Shown here: piece by piece, positions 51,033 to 53,603 of the stretch
How the letters are laid out: the number at the start of each line of letters is the position of its first letter
How positions within the stretch are numbered: position 1 is the first letter of the stretch
DNA from: Candidatus Omnitrophota bacterium
GTDB taxonomy: Bacteria > Omnitrophota > Gorgyraeia > Gygaellales > Profunditerraquicolaceae
Length of the DNA: 53,603 nt
Assembly (NCBI GenBank): GCA_029571225.1
Contig: JAKPTF010000020.1
Span: forward strand, 1-53,603
Direction of reading: 5' to 3'
Notes under the pieces: generated by a model
What the model was told of the DNA's origin: nothing
Seen by the model: the letters and a program-made list of their open reading frames with translations, nothing else
The model's database searches: none
Program-made: the position numbers and the translations under genes

Positions 51033-52016
51033 ATGACTCCTCGTGGTGTTGTGAGCGTTGGGCGGGTGTTGCTTTGTTTTTTGTCCATATGCGCGTTTAT
51101 GTCAGCGTGCGTGCGCGCTGCAGATACAAAGACGGCTTCGGCCATGGCCCGCTACATCAGCGGGAACTTCTATGAGAAGACCGGAGACCTGGACCGCGCC
51201 ATCCAGGAATACAAGGCAGCGTTAAAGCAGGATTACGAGAACGGCCGTATTCATTTAAGCCTCGGGTCCGCGTACCTGAAGAAAAACGCCATACCACAGG
51301 CCATCGAAGAGCTTCGTCTTGCCTCTCGATTCGACCCTGAAGCGGTCGAGCCCCATGCGATACTGACGCTTTTATATTTTTCCCAGGAGGACCAGCAGGC
51401 AGCCGGCAGAGAATACGAAACCGCCCTTTCCAAGGCAGCCGTTCTTGACCCTTCGAACACCGCGGTTTATAAAAGCCTGGGCATGGTACACCTGCATAAC
51501 AAGAATTATGCGCAAGCCGAGAATGCCTTCAAGCTCATCCTGGAGCTGACCCCGAAGGATGCGGAGGTCCTCTTCTATCTGGCGAATATCTATGACGAGA
51601 CCGGCCGTGACGAACTGGTCGAGGATACGCTCAAGAAATCCCTCGAGGCCGATCCCGACTATGCACAGTCCCTGAATTATCTGGGTTATTTATACGCCGA
51701 ACAGGGAAGGCTGCTGGCAGAGGCGTTGAAACTCATCAATAAGGCGCTTGCGCAGGAGCCGGATAACGGCGCGTATGTCGATTCGCTCGGCTGGGTGTAT
51801 TTCAAACAGGGCAGGGTCAAGGAGGCAGTCGAAGTGCTGGAACGCGCAAAGACTTTGCTAGAAGACCCTGTCATCTACGAGCATCTCGGCGACGCGTATT
51901 TCAAACTCAAGAACGTCCCGAAAGCGATTGAGAACTGGGAAAAAGCTGCAGAGCTTGACCCGGAGAAGAAAGAGGTCAGGGCTAAACTCGAGCAGCACAG
52001 GCCGCGTCAGCAATGA
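51033..52016 (+). CDS. Exported TPR-repeat protein, possible lipoprotein
   Basis: A 327-residue protein. A signal sequence (VLLCFLSICAFMSACVRA, about residues 12-29) precedes at least six tetratricopeptide repeats, such as ARYISGNFYEKTGDLDRAIQEYKAALK, LAKAYLQ-like IHLSLGSAYLKKNAIPQAIEELRLA and LGWVYFKQGRVKEAVEVLERA. Cys at FMSAC could be a lipobox, although Met at -3 is unusual. TPR proteins mediate protein contacts, so the partner is unknown. TAAGGG lies before the ATG. Its stop overlaps the transketolase start (ATGA). Confidence 0.85.
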   Translation: MTPRGVVSVGRVLLCFLSICAFMSACVRAADTKTASAMARYISGNFYEKTGDLDRAIQEYKAALKQDYENGRIHLSLGSAYLKKNAIPQAIEELRLASRFDPEAVEPHAILTLLYFSQEDQQAAGREYETALSKAAVLDPSNTAVYKSLGMVHLHNKNYAQAENAFKLILELTPKDAEVLFYLANIYDETGRDELVEDTLKKSLEADPDYAQSLNYLGYLYAEQGRLLAEALKLINKALAQEPDNGAYVDSLGWVYFKQGRVKEAVEVLERAKTLLEDPVIYEHLGDAYFKLKNVPKAIENWEKAAELDPEKKEVRAKLEQHRPRQQ

Positions 52017-52837
52017 AAGAAATCTCCGATAATCAGATCAAGGAACTTCAGCAGAAAGCCCGGCAGATCAGGCGCGATATAGTCGATATGCTATGCCGGG
52101 CGTGCTCGGGCCATCCGGGCGGGAGCCTTTCCGCTGCCGACCTGGTCACCGCTTTGTATTTTTCCGTGCTCCGCCATGACCCCAAAAACCCGAAATGGCC
52201 GGACCGGGACAGGTTCCATATGTCCAAAGGCCATTGCTGTCCGTTGTGGTATGCGGTGCTTGCTCACGCGGGATATTTCCCCAAAGAAAAGCTTCTCACT
52301 CTGCGAAAGCTCGGTTCCATGCTCCAGGGCCATCCTGACCGGCGCACGCCGGGCGTGGATGCGGCCAGCGGTTCTCTGGGGCAGGGATTGTCCGTAGCAT
52401 TAGGCATGGCGCTAGCGGGTAAGATGGACAAGAAAGATTACCGCGTGTACTGCCTGCTTGGGGACGGGGAGACTCAGGAAGGCAATGTATGGGAAGCTGC
52501 CATGGCCGCCTCGCATTACCATTGCGATAATCTTTGCGCTATCCTCGATTACAACGGATTGCAGATAGACGGCAGGACAGCGGATGTCATGGGCATCGAA
52601 CCGGTCGCGGCAAAATGGGCGGCGTTTGGCTGGCATACCATCGAGATCGACGGCCATGACATGAAGGCTATCCTGGCCGCCTTCGAACAGGCGGCAGAGA
52701 CGGCCGGCAAGCCCACGATCATCATCGCGCGCACGACGAAAGGAAAGGGAGTATCGTTCATGGAGAACGTGTGTAAATACCACGGTGTCGCGCCGACCAG
52801 GGAAGAAGCGGACAAGGCTTTCGGGGAATTGAGTTAA
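52013..52837 (+). CDS. Transketolase, N-terminal subunit
   Basis: A 274-residue ThDP-binding half of a split transketolase. GHPGGSLSAADLVTALYF, DRFHMSKGHCCPLWYAVL and SGSLGQGLSVALGMALA are family marks, and the ThDP motif is LLGDGETQEGNVWEAAMAASHY with LDYNGLQIDG. The catalytic partner follows one base after this stop. Split forms are common in archaea and many anaerobes and work in the pentose-phosphate interconversions. A role in a DXPS-like reaction is less likely from the motif set. Confidence 0.94.
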   Translation: MKEISDNQIKELQQKARQIRRDIVDMLCRACSGHPGGSLSAADLVTALYFSVLRHDPKNPKWPDRDRFHMSKGHCCPLWYAVLAHAGYFPKEKLLTLRKLGSMLQGHPDRRTPGVDAASGSLGQGLSVALGMALAGKMDKKDYRVYCLLGDGETQEGNVWEAAMAASHYHCDNLCAILDYNGLQIDGRTADVMGIEPVAAKWAAFGWHTIEIDGHDMKAILAAFEQAAETAGKPTIIIARTTKGKGVSFMENVCKYHGVAPTREEADKAFGELS

Positions 52838-52838
52838 T

Positions 52839-53603
52839 ATGGCTGAATCGCTCTATCAACGGGATATTTACGGCAAAACGCTGATCGAACTCGGCAAACA
52901 GGATCCCTCCATCGTCGTTCTCGACGCGGATCTATCGAGCTCTACGCGGACCGGATGGTTTGCCAGGGAATTTCCGAGCCGGTTCTTCAATTTCGGCGTG
53001 GCGGAACAGAACATGATGGCGACCGCAAGCGGCCTGGCATCATGCGGCAAAAAGGTGTTCGCCACGACATTCGCGATGTTCGCTACCGGGCGCGCATGGG
53101 ACCAGATTCGCAACAGCGCCGCCTACAATAATTTCGACATCAAGATTGTGGCCACGCACGCCGGCGTCACTGTCGGGCCGGACGGAGCCAGCCACCAGGC
53201 AATCGAAGACATATGCCTGATGCGCGCCATCCCGAATATGAAGATCATCGTTCCGTGCGACGGCCCGCAGACGCGAGACGCGGTCATCGCTGCGGCATCG
53301 CAGAAAGGTCCGTTCTACGTGCGCCTCGGCAGGACCAGGGTTCCGACGATTGAGGGGGCAGGCGCATTCGTTATGGGCAAGGCCCAGGTGTTGTCGCAGG
53401 GCGATGACGTTGCTCTCATCGCGTGCGGCCTCATGGTCAGCGAAGCGCTGGCAGCGGCACAAAGCCTTTCTCAAAAAGGCGTCCGATGCAGGGTAGTCAA
53501 TATGCACACGATCAGGCCGTTCGACAGTCAGGCCGTCATAGACGTGGTAAGACAGACCAGAGGGATCGTCGTATACGAAGAACATTCGGCGATCGGAGGG
53601 CTT
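52839..53603 (+). CDS. Transketolase, C-terminal subunit (cut by window end)
   Basis: Partial: 255 codons run to the window end without a stop. The pyrimidine-binding domain shows VVLDADLSSSTRTGWFAREF, NFGVAEQNMMATASGLA with the catalytic Glu, and the C-terminal domain begins near VALIACGLMVSEALAAAQSL. It starts one base after the N-terminal half and the two form the heterodimeric enzyme. About 55 more residues are expected beyond the edge. Confidence 0.94.
   Translation, partial: MAESLYQRDIYGKTLIELGKQDPSIVVLDADLSSSTRTGWFAREFPSRFFNFGVAEQNMMATASGLASCGKKVFATTFAMFATGRAWDQIRNSAAYNNFDIKIVATHAGVTVGPDGASHQAIEDICLMRAIPNMKIIVPCDGPQTRDAVIAAASQKGPFYVRLGRTRVPTIEGAGAFVMGKAQVLSQGDDVALIACGLMVSEALAAAQSLSQKGVRCRVVNMHTIRPFDSQAVIDVVRQTRGIVVYEEHSAIGGL

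Noticed and set aside
51029-51034. TATAAT just before the TPR gene as a -10 box
   Set aside because: It overlaps the ATG and no -35 box lies at a suitable distance, so it is probably chance.

Overview
The window is a gene-dense, almost entirely plus-strand stretch of a bacterial chromosome with high GC at many third codon positions. Housekeeping genes dominate, and I see no phage, transposon or CRISPR genes. A Wood-Ljungdahl (CODH/ACS) gene run, a ferredoxin-linked 2-oxoacid oxidoreductase, a Minf_1886-family protein, LemA/DUF2207 proteins and a Gram-negative-type PpiD/SurA chaperone together suggest an anaerobic, probably acetogenic or CO2-fixing, diderm bacterium. A PVC-superphylum lineage such as Omnitrophota fits best; this placement is inference from gene content, not a phylogenetic result.

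Layout. 1-2.9 kb: end of a corrinoid-protein activator (RACo/AcsV type), nickel-insertion ATPase CooC/AcsF, corrinoid protein small subunit AcsD and methyltransferase AcsE. 2.9-8.5 kb: an unidentified secreted protein, trpB-trpA, an M16 peptidase and a CNNM/CorC membrane protein. 8.5-12.9 kb: a tiny zinc-ribbon protein, rsfS, argS, recJ, and rpmB (L28) on the opposite strand. 13-16 kb: a translation operon (rpsB-tsf-pyrH-frr) behind two promoters and a folded leader. 16-16.4 kb: tRNA-Lys, tRNA-Leu and tRNA-Gly, the first flanked by partial copies of its own ends. 16.5-20.2 kb: ptsN, yvcK, HPr and enzyme I, a phosphotransferase chain with no sugar permease in view. 20.2-25.8 kb: a sugar-nucleotide-type nucleotidyltransferase, metK, ahcY, pfkA and a long class II aldolase. 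25.8-33 kb: ilvD-ilvB-ilvN-ilvC-leuA and aroE.

33-45 kb: a chain of tightly packed genes, many overlapping by four bases. It holds DUF1805, a secreted orphan, LemA, DUF2207, prepilin peptidase, TtcA, DUF167, a laccase-domain protein, CutA, CcdA, a TlpA-like thioredoxin, pncB, pncA, a LUD protein, a flavin-binding-like protein, EbfC, a Minf_1886 protein and a folate-domain-free methionine-synthase-like enzyme. 45-48.4 kb: a four-subunit 2-oxoacid:ferredoxin oxidoreductase plus a ferredoxin, with its own promoter and a strong two-way terminator. 48.4-53.6 kb: PpiD-like chaperone (minus), hisG, a 32-residue ribosomal-type peptide, a TPR protein and the two halves of a split transketolase, the second cut by the window edge.

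The genes link into one picture. CO2-derived methyl groups reach the corrinoid protein through AcsE. Acetyl-CoA can be carboxylated to pyruvate by the oxidoreductase, and pyruvate feeds branched-chain amino acid synthesis. The putative core methionine synthase may draw methyl groups from a corrinoid protein and supply metK/ahcY. The least ordinary signals are the tRNA-Lys end duplications, a ketol-acid reductoisomerase whose cofactor loop looks NADH-type, the corrinoid-linked methionine synthase candidate, and a divergent promoter pair sharing one -35 box.
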